Source: Defluviitaleaceae bacterium (GTDB lineage Bacteria > Bacillota > Clostridia > Lachnospirales > WQUN01). From it: a stretch of 34,914 nt of DNA. Under the pieces are notes generated by a model. The model did no database searches and had not been told where the DNA came from. It saw only the letters and a program-made list of their open reading frames with translations. Where the stretch lies: assembly GCA_009785665.1 (NCBI GenBank), contig WQVV01000002.1:1-34914 (forward strand), given 5' to 3'. Made by a program: the position numbers and the translations under genes. Of the stretch, positions 8,775-18,117 are shown in pieces (positions within the stretch are counted from its first letter, which is position 1; each line of letters begins with the position of its first letter).

Positions 8775-9782
8775 GTGAAGAAATTTATCAATAGAAGAAA
8801 GAAAGAGATTTTTATTATTGCTGGCGTGCTTGGAATAGTAATTGTTGGTGTGGTCGCGCTGGTTGTGGTTATTGATTTTTCATCTGACGGGTATGTGTTG
8901 GAGAGAGTGCCTATATATTTTTTTAATGCTGGGCAAGGTGAGTTGGAGGCGGAGTATCAAAACTTGCCGCAAGTTGGGCTTTATGGGCAGATAGATACTG
9001 TGTTGGGGTATTTTTTTAGTCGGCCTAGTGGTTCTGGGTTGTTGCATGTTTTGCCTGCGGGTGTGGATTCGCGTGGGCTTTTGACGGAGATTTATGTTGA
9101 CGACGACATGTTGGTAGCTTCATTTTCGGAGATTTATCAAAACATGTCTGCTGTTGACGAGGCAATATTTCGGTCGGCGTTTACGCTTACTATGGTTGGG
9201 TTGCCGCAAGTTGAGCGTGTGAAATTTCGCACGGTAGGTTATAATGGTGAAGCGGGGCGCGAGTGGGTAGAATCGGCGGCCACGGTCGCCAACAATCCGT
9301 TTATATCGTCTACGCGGCGAGCTACTCAGAATTTTATTTTATACTTTGTTGATGAATCTGGCGAAGGGCTAATTTATCGCAGGTACACGGTTGCTGATGT
9401 TGATACGCATAGGCGATTGCATCACCTTATCGAACTGCTGATTGCCGAGCAGAACGCGGCTGGCATTATGCCGCTGATTCCAACGGAAACGCGGGTTCTT
9501 GATGTTCAGCAGCACTCGCCTGGTATTTATATTGATTTTTCGTCGGAGTTTCAGCGGTTTAGTGGTAATTCCACTCAAGCTAATTTAATGTTACAATCTA
9601 TTACGCATACGATTAATGCTAATCATCATGGTACGCGGCTGGACGTTTTCTTTTTGGTGGATTCGCGCCGCTGGGAGGATTTTCATGGGGTAAGCGGTTT
9701 TAACCTAGGCTTTAGCGTTGACGAAACTGTAATGCTAGGATTCACACCACCAGAAGAATACGAACCATACGAAGTCGAATAA
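8775..9782 (+). CDS. GerMN-domain (spore germination GerM-like) lipo/membrane protein
   Basis: N-terminal TM; HHLIELLIAEQNAAGIMPLIPTETRVLDVQQHSPGIYIDFSSEFQRF resembles the GerMN core; GTG start after GAGGTG. Confidence 0.75.
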   Translation: MKKFINRRKKEIFIIAGVLGIVIVGVVALVVVIDFSSDGYVLERVPIYFFNAGQGELEAEYQNLPQVGLYGQIDTVLGYFFSRPSGSGLLHVLPAGVDSRGLLTEIYVDDDMLVASFSEIYQNMSAVDEAIFRSAFTLTMVGLPQVERVKFRTVGYNGEAGREWVESAATVANNPFISSTRRATQNFILYFVDESGEGLIYRRYTVADVDTHRRLHHLIELLIAEQNAAGIMPLIPTETRVLDVQQHSPGIYIDFSSEFQRFSGNSTQANLMLQSITHTINANHHGTRLDVFFLVDSRRWEDFHGVSGFNLGFSVDETVMLGFTPPEEYEPYEVE

Positions 9783-9802
9783 ATAATAAAGGGGTGCTGA
9801 GA

Positions 9803-10033
9803 ATGCATATATCGGAAAGACTTGTGAACGAAGTAAGGGCATTGTCCCAATCGGATTACGCGGAATTTTTGTCCTTGATGGAAGGGCTGGAGCGGGAGCG
9901 GTATATAAAAAGTGTTTTCATGGGACGAGTGGAAAGGCTTTTGAATGAAATAAAATCGTTATCGGCAACGGATTACGCGGAGTTTCTTAATCTTGTAGAT
10001 TTGCTGGAGAATCGCAAGCCTGACAATGACTAA
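9803..10033 (+). CDS. Small protein made of two copies of an ~28-aa helical motif
   Basis: RLVNEVRALSQSDYAEFLSLMEGLERERY and RLLNEIKSLSATDYAEFLNLVDLLENRK; its 3' end overlaps comEC. Confidence 0.7.
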   Translation: MHISERLVNEVRALSQSDYAEFLSLMEGLERERYIKSVFMGRVERLLNEIKSLSATDYAEFLNLVDLLENRKPDND

Positions 10034-12056
10034 GGAACTGCCCGTCATGTTATTCTCGGACGTTCCTAAGTTTCCTTTAGCTTTGAAGCGTCCTGTTTTG
10101 TGGGCGTTGGCTTTTCTGATTTTTGGGGTTGTTTTTGAGGGCGCGTACTTTGTGCCTGCTTTTGTGTTGGCTGGGGTTGTTTGTGCTTTTTTGTATGCGA
10201 TTTACAGGTATTGGCCTGTTATTTTTTTTATGGGATTTTTTCTGCTCGGGGCTTGGCGAGTGGAACATAGTTTGTTTAATCACACGGTTGAGCCGACGCG
10301 GGTTGTTTTTTCGGGGGTGGTGCTGGACGTTGGGTACACTGCTGGAGGAAATCAGCGGGCGGCAATTCGTGGGATTCACCCCGAAACTGGTGGACAAGTT
10401 CGAGTTATGGCGTACATACGACCTCATCAGCCGCATTTGCTGTTGGGGCAAGAAGTCACGGTTACGGGGGAACTTCTGCCGTTAAACAGGGCGTTAAATC
10501 CTGGTGGTTACGACCAATTTCAGCATTTGCGTTCGCAGAAAATAGACGCGACCATTTGGCCAGACACAATAGAAACAGGCGAAGTGCAACGAACGCTAAT
10601 GGTAGTGCTGCGACAATTTCGCGAAAGGCTTTCCGCCGTATACGACGAAATTCTACCCCCACGCGAAGCGGGCGTAATAAAATCCATGGTGCTAGGCGAC
10701 CGCCACGACATGGATAGAGATTTGGCAGATGCATACCGCGTAATGGGGATTTTTCATATCCTGTCGATTTCGGGGTTGCATGTTGGCATTCTTATGATGG
10801 CAACGAATAAAGCGTTGTCATTGGTGCTGGAAGAACGCCGCGCAGGTTTTGTAGTGTTAGTGCTGATGGTGCTTTACTGCTTGCTAACGGGTGCGTCTGT
10901 GGCGACAGTTCGGGCTGTGACTATGGGTGGCGTTTTAGTAAGCGGGAAGATTATTTATCGTGAATACGACCTTTTGGCTTCGGTGTCGTGGGCTTGTATT
11001 GCTTTGCTTTTGTTTGAGCCGCTGTATCTTTTTAATGTGGGTTTTCAGCTTTCTTTTAGTGCGGTTTATGGCATTGGCTTGCTTACCTCGCCTATTGAAC
11101 GATGCTTGACGCGATTGCGATTTCCTAAGAGGTCGGCGTTTTGGTTGAATTTGCGCAAAAGCCTTTCCGTTGGAATTGCCGCTGTTGTTTCTACTTATAT
11201 TGTCTTCGCATTTCATTTTTATGAAATTCCGCTGTACAGCGTTTTGGGTAATCTTGTGATTGCTCCCACCACTACGATTATTCTTGTGTTGGGGCTGTTG
11301 GTTGGATTGGTGGGGCTGGTGTCTATTCAAGTTGCGCAAGTGCTTTCGGGTGCGGTGTATTTTATTTTGCGCTTCTATGAAATTTCTGCCGTGTTTTTTG
11401 CAGATTTACCATTCGCTATGATTCGCACTGGTGGCGGAAGTTTAATCGTATCCGCGCTGGGCGTTCTGGTGCTGGGAACTTTCGTCTACACCTGCCACAG
11501 CTTTGGTGATGATTTTAAAATGAGAAGACGCATTTTTGTAGCAAGTGTATCTCTTCTAATAGCGGCGGTTTTTATTCACCAAAACCCCAGAAACCTGCAA
11601 ATAACAGAAATAAAATCCTTCCCACGTATACAAGCCCCCGCTCCAAATGAATACGTAACAGTAATAATCGAACCAACACCATATGTAAACTACACAATCC
11701 TACGCCGCCGCACAGATACCCTAATAATAGGCGCGCCTCACGGCAACGAAGATGCGCTACTACACTATTTGGATAAACGAAACGTAAACCAAGCCGCATT
11801 ACTACTAACCCATCCACCTCACCCTAGCAACTCCGCACGCCTAGCCCAATTGCTACCACGCATACACACCCTTTACCTCCCCGCACACGCAGAAGGTGTT
11901 ACCGCCTCCCTAATGCACTACGCCCTGCAAGACCTCACGCTTCCAGAAAATATAGTCTTCCTACATGACGGAGATTCCCGCATAGCAAACGGCGTATCCG
12001 TAAGGGTATACGCCGCTGAAATGGGTATGTTTAATTTTAGTATTAACGTGGATTAA
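10026..12056 (+). CDS. comEC: ComEC/Rec2-family competence membrane protein
   Basis: FHILSISGLHVGILM motif, multiple TM segments, LLTGASVATVRAVTMGG; degenerate MBL-like C-terminus. Confidence 0.92.
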   Translation: MTKELPVMLFSDVPKFPLALKRPVLWALAFLIFGVVFEGAYFVPAFVLAGVVCAFLYAIYRYWPVIFFMGFFLLGAWRVEHSLFNHTVEPTRVVFSGVVLDVGYTAGGNQRAAIRGIHPETGGQVRVMAYIRPHQPHLLLGQEVTVTGELLPLNRALNPGGYDQFQHLRSQKIDATIWPDTIETGEVQRTLMVVLRQFRERLSAVYDEILPPREAGVIKSMVLGDRHDMDRDLADAYRVMGIFHILSISGLHVGILMMATNKALSLVLEERRAGFVVLVLMVLYCLLTGASVATVRAVTMGGVLVSGKIIYREYDLLASVSWACIALLLFEPLYLFNVGFQLSFSAVYGIGLLTSPIERCLTRLRFPKRSAFWLNLRKSLSVGIAAVVSTYIVFAFHFYEIPLYSVLGNLVIAPTTTIILVLGLLVGLVGLVSIQVAQVLSGAVYFILRFYEISAVFFADLPFAMIRTGGGSLIVSALGVLVLGTFVYTCHSFGDDFKMRRRIFVASVSLLIAAVFIHQNPRNLQITEIKSFPRIQAPAPNEYVTVIIEPTPYVNYTILRRRTDTLIIGAPHGNEDALLHYLDKRNVNQAALLLTHPPHPSNSARLAQLLPRIHTLYLPAHAEGVTASLMHYALQDLTLPENIVFLHDGDSRIANGVSVRVYAAEMGMFNFSINVD

Positions 12057-12095
12057 CCATGATGTATTTTTTAATCTGCGAAAACATCTATTTGC

Positions 12096-12200
12096 AGTTG
12101 TATCATTTTTTTATTGCCGAGGTAACTGTTCATGGTTTCGAGACGTATGTGTTAGCTTGCCATGCAGGTCATCGGCGAAATGCGGCTTTGCCGCTTTTTT
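12096..12200 (-). repeat. Dispersed ~100-bp repeat R2, copy 1 (reverse orientation to copy 2 at 19973..20070)
   Basis: The reverse complement GCGGCAAAGCCGCATTTCGCCGATGACCTGCATGGCAAGCTAACACATACGTCTCGAAACCATGAAC closely matches copy 2; contains GCGGC-TTT-GCCGC-TTTTTT. Confidence 0.9.
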
Positions 12201-13076
12201 AGAATATTTTTTATTAACGGCAACAAGAAATTTTTCAATTCTGTCTGGGTGATTCTTCAAAAACCATCTGATGTGATTATTAATGTATTCGCGCCGTATA
12301 TCTTCATCGTTTAAGTCATTTGGTACGCGCTCCATGCGCTCATCAATACTGTCAAACCCAACAAAGGGCTGGGAAATACGCGCTTCAGTCATAGCTACAT
12401 AATCTTCATTAATTTCCATACCTATGCCACGGCGATTTAATTGCTGACACACTCTCAATGAAGTGCCTGAACCGCAAAAAGGGTCAAGGACAATATCGTC
12501 TTCATCCGATGATGCTAAAATCATCCGCTCGAACAAAGCTTCTGGTTTTTGCGTTGGATGGTTTTGCCTATTTGCTTGACAATAATGAACATGCGAAAAC
12601 TCCCATACATTACCTGGGTTTGCTCCTCTCATGTTATTAACACTACGATAATATTTTTGCGGAACTCTAATTGGGTCAAGGTTGTATTTGAACCGATTGT
12701 TTTTCGTAAACATAAGAATGTCATCATGCCGTGGGCTAAAACCCTTTGTTTTTCCTATTCCTTGTGTATAAGTCCATGTTATCCATGAATTGAAATGCAG
12801 TCCCAGCTCTTGTTCCATCATTACATAGATGTATGAAATATATCGCACACCCATAAAAACATAAATTGTACCTGTGGGCTTTAATACTCGTTTAGCTTCA
12901 GCAAGCCATCTGCGAGAAAAATCAATATAATCGTTATGATTTAGATTATCGCCATTGTTGCCGTAATTTTTGGATAAATTATATGGCGGGTCAGTAACAA
13001 TTAAATCTACACTTTCTGGCTCTATAATGTTCATAAGTTTTAAACAATCACCATGAAGTATGCTTATTTTATCCAT
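12111..13076 (-). CDS. Type II DNA methyltransferase (N6-adenine/N4-cytosine, DPPY type)
   Basis: LIVTDPPYNLSKNYG (motif IV) before VLDPFCGSGTSLRVCQQLNRRGIGMEI (motif I); the last ~28 aa are encoded by repeat R2. Confidence 0.92.
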   Translation of the reverse strand: MDKISILHGDCLKLMNIIEPESVDLIVTDPPYNLSKNYGNNGDNLNHNDYIDFSRRWLAEAKRVLKPTGTIYVFMGVRYISYIYVMMEQELGLHFNSWITWTYTQGIGKTKGFSPRHDDILMFTKNNRFKYNLDPIRVPQKYYRSVNNMRGANPGNVWEFSHVHYCQANRQNHPTQKPEALFERMILASSDEDDIVLDPFCGSGTSLRVCQQLNRRGIGMEINEDYVAMTEARISQPFVGFDSIDERMERVPNDLNDEDIRREYINNHIRWFLKNHPDRIEKFLVAVNKKYSKKAAKPHFADDLHGKLTHTSRNHEQLPRQ

Positions 13077-13825
13077 TTGTTTTTCACAGCCTCCCTATAC
13101 CAATCGTCAAAGGAACGCCGCGAGGAGTTTAAATATTTCCTATCTAGTAGCTGACAAAACTCCCACGTTGTTCTATATTCATACCCAACATAATGAATAT
13201 CCTTAACTTGAATCTGTCCAGTACCAAGTGCTGGATTATAATTTATGTCGTTATCAGACAAAAATTTCAAATCATAGGCATTGTACTTAACAATCTCCAT
13301 TACCCCGTCTATCAATTTTGTAATATGATTTCGTTCAGAGTAAACTTTATGCTTCAAAGATAAGATAATAAACATAAAGTCGGGGTCTTCAATATATGCA
13401 GAGCGTATGCGACTAAATGACGTTATATTAGGCCCTTTCCCAGAATTTTTAATATCTTCTGCTGTCGCTTTAACGTCAACATTAGCCGTTATTGATGACT
13501 TTGATTTTTTGAATTGAAGGAGTACATCAGCCTTGTCAAGTCGTGATAACGGCTCAACATTTACCAGTTGATAAGCATTATCAAGATTATCTTTAATATC
13601 GTGGAATGTTTCATAAGCCCACGCTTCAACTATTGGGCCCGCAATTTTATTAATATTTTCCATAGGCAACCCTAGCCGTAGGTTTGTGTTTAGGACAATC
13701 TTGTTATTCTCATTTGCAACAGCCTTTTGAATTATACTTTCAATCGCTTCAATAACGAAATGTGAATCGCTTTGATAAGATTCATTTTCATATGGAATTT
13801 TGAAACTCATGTCGTTATAATGCAT
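13064..13825 (-). CDS. Putative type II restriction endonuclease (PD-(D/E)XK-like)
   Basis: Adjacent to and overlapping the methyltransferase; candidate motif ADVLLQFK...TANVDVKAT. Confidence 0.75.
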   Translation of the reverse strand: MHYNDMSFKIPYENESYQSDSHFVIEAIESIIQKAVANENNKIVLNTNLRLGLPMENINKIAGPIVEAWAYETFHDIKDNLDNAYQLVNVEPLSRLDKADVLLQFKKSKSSITANVDVKATAEDIKNSGKGPNITSFSRIRSAYIEDPDFMFIILSLKHKVYSERNHITKLIDGVMEIVKYNAYDLKFLSDNDINYNPALGTGQIQVKDIHYVGYEYRTTWEFCQLLDRKYLNSSRRSFDDWYREAVKNKWIK

Positions 13826-13827
13826 AA

Positions 13828-14538
13828 TTAACCCTGCTTCCTACGCATAATAAAAACATACAACACGATTAACCCAAAAGCATAAACCGCGGCATTTACC
13901 ACGAATATAAGAAATAATACATCTACGGGGAACGCACCATTATCAATGTAGTGCAATCTTTCTGCCAGAAGGTTGATTGGCGGCAGAAGACGATAAGCGA
14001 AAGAGATTAGTGCATTATCCGCGAAAATCACGTTAAAAGGTATAACAATAACCATGATAATAAAAAGATGGGCAAAAGTTGCTAATTCTTTTGAAAACAA
14101 GTCTGCGTTGAAAAAAATGCCAATGGCTAAACCCATCAAGCTAAACAGGAGATGCATTATTACATAAATCACAACCTCACGAAACAAAATCCCCCTTATG
14201 AACATTCCTGTCACAATAGGAATCAAAATAGTAATCACCTGAAAGGGAATCAAAAACATTACCAACGAAATTATTTTTGACAAATGATAGCGCGTATCGT
14301 TATTAACATGCAGTCTTGTAATGAACTGCTGCGTTTTGTGTTCGCAATTAACAAAGCTTGCGCTCACCCAGTTTGCGAAAATAAAAAGGGCTACAGCGGT
14401 AATATATAAATTACTCCAAATGCCAATAGGCGCAGATGAATAATTGACCCCAAGAAAAACAGCGAAACAAATCACAGGCGGCAGATATTTCGCGGAGTTG
14501 AGATAGTAGCTTATGTTGTACTTAACCAGTGCCTGCAT
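13828..14538 (-). CDS. ABC transporter membrane permease
   Basis: About six hydrophobic segments; abuts the ATPase gene. Confidence 0.8.
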   Translation of the reverse strand: MQALVKYNISYYLNSAKYLPPVICFAVFLGVNYSSAPIGIWSNLYITAVALFIFANWVSASFVNCEHKTQQFITRLHVNNDTRYHLSKIISLVMFLIPFQVITILIPIVTGMFIRGILFREVVIYVIMHLLFSLMGLAIGIFFNADLFSKELATFAHLFIIMVIVIPFNVIFADNALISFAYRLLPPINLLAERLHYIDNGAFPVDVLFLIFVVNAAVYAFGLIVLYVFIMRRKQG

Positions 14539-15179
14539 TATTCTGCCACCTCCTGCGCGCCAGCGTTTAGTATGCTAATCCCGTTTTCGTCTTGTGAGAA
14601 AGAGAAGACGTTACTTGTCACACGTTGCGCTAATGCTTTTTCGTGGCAAGAAATGATTACTGCTGTGTTTTCGGCGGTTTTGATTAGCAATTCTAGGAAG
14701 CGTTCGGTGGAATCTTCGTCTAGCCCAGAGAAAGGTTCGTCCATAATAAGCAGGTCGGGTTTTGTTAGGAATGTCTGCATGATATTAACTTTTTGAATTG
14801 TACCCTTCGAGCATTTATGAATTTTCTGTTCCCAAATGTTTTTCGGAATATCCAGATATTTAAATTGCTCATCTCGAAAACTGTGAATATCTTGCGCAGA
14901 CAAACCCAAAATTTTTCCCATATGCGTGATGTAACTGCTTACTTTGAACGGAACTTTAGGAAAACGGTCGGGGGCATAGGCTGTTTTAATATTGGGCGTG
15001 CGGATTATTTCGCCGTTTGAATGGGCGAGAAGATTCGCGATTATTTTCAACAAAGTACTTTTGCCGCAACCATTTCTGCCCATGATTACTACTGGTTTGC
15101 CTACTTCTATGGTCATGGTGATGTCGCGGAAAATTTCGCTTCGCCCAAAAGATTTTCCTACGTTGTTTAATGAAATCAT
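14538..15179 (-). CDS. ABC transporter ATP-binding protein
   Basis: Walker A GRNGCGKSTLL, signature-like CSKGTIQKVN, Walker B LLIMDEPFSGLDED, switch His in ISCHEK. Confidence 0.95.
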   Translation of the reverse strand: MISLNNVGKSFGRSEIFRDITMTIEVGKPVVIMGRNGCGKSTLLKIIANLLAHSNGEIIRTPNIKTAYAPDRFPKVPFKVSSYITHMGKILGLSAQDIHSFRDEQFKYLDIPKNIWEQKIHKCSKGTIQKVNIMQTFLTKPDLLIMDEPFSGLDEDSTERFLELLIKTAENTAVIISCHEKALAQRVTSNVFSFSQDENGISILNAGAQEVAE

Positions 15180-17575
15180 AACACTGCCTCTGCGTAACGC
15201 ACTGCACCCATTGCATCAGCGGAATAAAAATCCGCGCCTATTTTTTTTGCGTGGGATTCTGTTAAAACTGCGCCACCAACCATTATTTTGCATAACGGCG
15301 TGGCTTGTCGAAGTTGCTTTATTGTTTCTTCCATGCTTGCTACCGTGGTTGTCATTAACGCGCTCAAACCTACTAAGGTTACGTTCTCTGCCAGAACGGT
15401 TTGTACTATTTCTTCTGGTGGAACATTTTTACCTAGGTCGAACACTTCAAAGTTGTAGTTCTCCAAAAGGGTTTTAACAATGTTTTTCCCAATGTCGTGA
15501 ATATCGCCCTTTACAGTAGCCAAAACAATTTTACCGCGTTTTTCGGCGGTATGCCCTTGGCTGGACATATGCCCGCGAATTACCTCAAATGCCGATGTTG
15601 CCGCCGCCGCGCTTTTTAACAATTGCGGCAAAAATGTTTTACCCTCGCCAAAAGTTTTGCCTGCGTTATCCAGCGCGGGGATTAGGTTTTCGTTTATAAT
15701 TTCCATTGAGTCAATTTTTTCTTCTAGCAGGGCTTGCGTGGCTGTTTTTGCCTCATCTTCTAAGCCGTTTATTACTGTGTCGTATAGTGTTCGGGTTTTT
15801 GTTGGGGTTTGAACGTTTTCAGAAGGCTGATTCTCCGCGAAACGGCTTACATATTCCGCGCAATTTTCGTCGTTGCCAGATAGGGTTTTATGAAGGGAAA
15901 TCGCATTCATTAACGCGGCATTCGCAGGGTTCGCTATCGCGGCGGAAAGACCACGGTCAGCCGCCAACGCCAAAAATCCCGCATTAAGATGCTCCCGCTG
16001 TGGCAACCCGAAGGAAATATTTGATACGCCCAGTGCCGTGCAAATTCCCATGTTTGTTAGTTGCTTTACTGCGTCTAGGGTTATTTGCGCGTTTTGGGTG
16101 TTTGTGCTTAGGGTCATTGTTAGCGCGTCTACTACTATGTCGTGTTTTGGGATTCCGTGTGCGGCGGCGGCGGTTATTATTTTTTCTGCGATTGCCACGC
16201 GGCCTTCGGCTGTTTCGGGGATTCCGTCGTCGTCCAACGCCAGCGCGACTAATGCCGCGCCGTATTTTTTCGCAAGCGGTAGCACAGTTTCTAGTGATTC
16301 TTTTTTGCCGTTCACGGAGTTTAGCAACGGTTTGCCATTGTACACACGTAATGCAGATTCCACCGCCTTTATGTCAGACGTATCTATTACCAGCGGAGTA
16401 GATGTGATTCCCTGCACCGCAGATACTGCCGCCGTTAGCATCTTTTCCTCGTTGATGTCGGGCAACCCAACATTAACGTCCAAAAGATGCGCGCCCTGCG
16501 TAATTTGCGTAAGTGCTTCGTTGCAAACAAAACCCATGTTTTCGTCACGAAGGGCTTTTTTTAGTTTGGGCTTGCCAGTTGGGTTGATTCGTTCGCCTAT
16601 TACTTTAACTTCGCCACTTGCGCCTAGCGTCACCGTTTGCGCGAATGATGTTATGCGCGTTTGGTTTATATCTTTGTGACGTTTTTGAAGCTTTGAAAAA
16701 ATATCATCAGCGTTGCCCGTTGCGCAAGCTACACCACGAAGGGTTTTGACCATCTCGCCAATATGTGCTGGTGTTGTTCCGCAACAACCGCCCATTATTG
16801 CCGCGCCATAGGTTGCGAGTTCCTTCATTTGAACTGCGTACTCTTGCGGCGAAAGGTCGAATACTGTTGCGCCGTCAACAATTTTCGGCATTCCGCCGTT
16901 AGGATTGAAAATTACTGGAATACTCACACTCGCGCAAAGCTCTGCAAGAAGATGTTTCATTTGCATTGGGCCAAAACCGCAGTTTAAACCAACCGCACAC
17001 GCGCCCAAAGATTCAACAAGGGTTGCGGCGGTTAAAACGTCTGCGCCAGTTAGCAACCGCCCAGATTCATCTGGCGAGAATGTTACCATTATTGGTAAAT
17101 CGCTATTTTCTTTCGCGGCCAACATTGCGGCTTTGATTTCGTAAGTGTCGCTCATTGTTTCGATTAAAACCAAATCTGCGCCAGCGTCCACACCAGCCCT
17201 AACCATTTCCGCAAAAATATCAATGGCTTCCTCGAAAGGTAAATCACCAACAGGCGCAAGCAACTTGCCAGTAGAACCAATATCCATAGCAACCTTCGCG
17301 CTAGAACCCACCGAAGCAACAGCCTTTTTAACAAGCCCAATCCCAGCAGAAATCAACTGCGCAGGAGAATAGCCCGAATCCTTCAACTTCAGCCGATTCG
17401 CGCCAAATGTATTAGCTTTCAAAATATCGCAACCAACAGCCGCATACGCACTATGAATATCCAAAATCACCTGCGCATTTTCGATATTCCAAATTTCGGG
17501 CAAAGTTTCGCCTAGCCCTTGCGCTTGCAAAAGAGTTCCCATTCCACCGTCAAAAAAAAGCATTTCCTTACTCAT
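15176..17575 (-). CDS. metH: Cobalamin-dependent methionine synthase (Hcy-, pterin- and B12-binding modules; no activation domain)
   Basis: MFFDGGMGTLLQ, GLNCGFGP, MGGCCGTTPAHI, IGERINPTGKPKLKKAL, GDIHDIGKNIVKTLLENYNFEVFDLGKNVP; ends after the B12 module at 799 aa. Confidence 0.95.
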   Translation of the reverse strand: MSKEMLFFDGGMGTLLQAQGLGETLPEIWNIENAQVILDIHSAYAAVGCDILKANTFGANRLKLKDSGYSPAQLISAGIGLVKKAVASVGSSAKVAMDIGSTGKLLAPVGDLPFEEAIDIFAEMVRAGVDAGADLVLIETMSDTYEIKAAMLAAKENSDLPIMVTFSPDESGRLLTGADVLTAATLVESLGACAVGLNCGFGPMQMKHLLAELCASVSIPVIFNPNGGMPKIVDGATVFDLSPQEYAVQMKELATYGAAIMGGCCGTTPAHIGEMVKTLRGVACATGNADDIFSKLQKRHKDINQTRITSFAQTVTLGASGEVKVIGERINPTGKPKLKKALRDENMGFVCNEALTQITQGAHLLDVNVGLPDINEEKMLTAAVSAVQGITSTPLVIDTSDIKAVESALRVYNGKPLLNSVNGKKESLETVLPLAKKYGAALVALALDDDGIPETAEGRVAIAEKIITAAAAHGIPKHDIVVDALTMTLSTNTQNAQITLDAVKQLTNMGICTALGVSNISFGLPQREHLNAGFLALAADRGLSAAIANPANAALMNAISLHKTLSGNDENCAEYVSRFAENQPSENVQTPTKTRTLYDTVINGLEDEAKTATQALLEEKIDSMEIINENLIPALDNAGKTFGEGKTFLPQLLKSAAAATSAFEVIRGHMSSQGHTAEKRGKIVLATVKGDIHDIGKNIVKTLLENYNFEVFDLGKNVPPEEIVQTVLAENVTLVGLSALMTTTVASMEETIKQLRQATPLCKIMVGGAVLTESHAKKIGADFYSADAMGAVRYAEAVL

Positions 17576-18096
17576 TATTCAGACCCCTTATTAATAATCT
17601 TCACATGCATGAAAATGCTAAACACAGACATGCATACAGCAATCAAAATCAACAAAACCTGCCAAGTAACACCCCAAGAAGCGGTGTCAAACATATAGAT
17701 AACACCAACAAACGGCAACGTAAAAAACAGCCATAAAGCATTCCAAAATAGCGGCGATAATCTAGTAAAAATGGCAATAAAAATACTACCAATACCATGT
17801 CCCACCGTGAAACTATAAAGTACCATCGCATGAGTAATAGCTACCGCCAACCAGTAAACATGGAACAAAACAAACACGACATCAGATTTCTTTTTCACGG
17901 CAAAAAACAATGCAAGCCACCACATGCCCATAAAAATGCAAAAAGAAACAATGTTTAGCAAGAATAGCCATTCGGAAATATCACCATAATAACCAAACGC
18001 AATAGTCATAAACCCAATGGCAGGACTCACAATAAACGTCAACGCCAAAACAATCGCGATTACCGCTACTGTATGCACTTTATTCAGCTTGAACAT
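17575..18096 (-). CDS. Small polytopic membrane protein (paralogue-like pair with 18118..18606)
   Basis: Hydrophobic 173-aa ORF, overlaps the metH start. Confidence 0.7.
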   Translation of the reverse strand: MFKLNKVHTVAVIAIVLALTFIVSPAIGFMTIAFGYYGDISEWLFLLNIVSFCIFMGMWWLALFFAVKKKSDVVFVLFHVYWLAVAITHAMVLYSFTVGHGIGSIFIAIFTRLSPLFWNALWLFFTLPFVGVIYMFDTASWGVTWQVLLILIAVCMSVFSIFMHVKIINKGSE

Positions 18097-18117
18097 TCGC
18101 CGCCCCCATACTGAAAA

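Noticed and set aside
10077-10485. Overlapping ORFs inside comEC on both strands (10077..10451 -, 10123..10485 +, 10935..11339 -, 11572..11817 -)
   Set aside because: Low-complexity compositions reflecting skewed codon usage of comEC; no recognisable domains.
16000-16679. tRNA/rRNA genes anywhere in the window
   Set aside because: No cloverleaf, CCA-end or rRNA-conserved segment was noticed; a tRNAscan/Infernal run would be decisive.
15706-17372. Long plus-strand ORFs antisense to metH, including 16038..16679
   Set aside because: Serine/valine-rich shadow translations of a well-supported metH; no start context or motifs.
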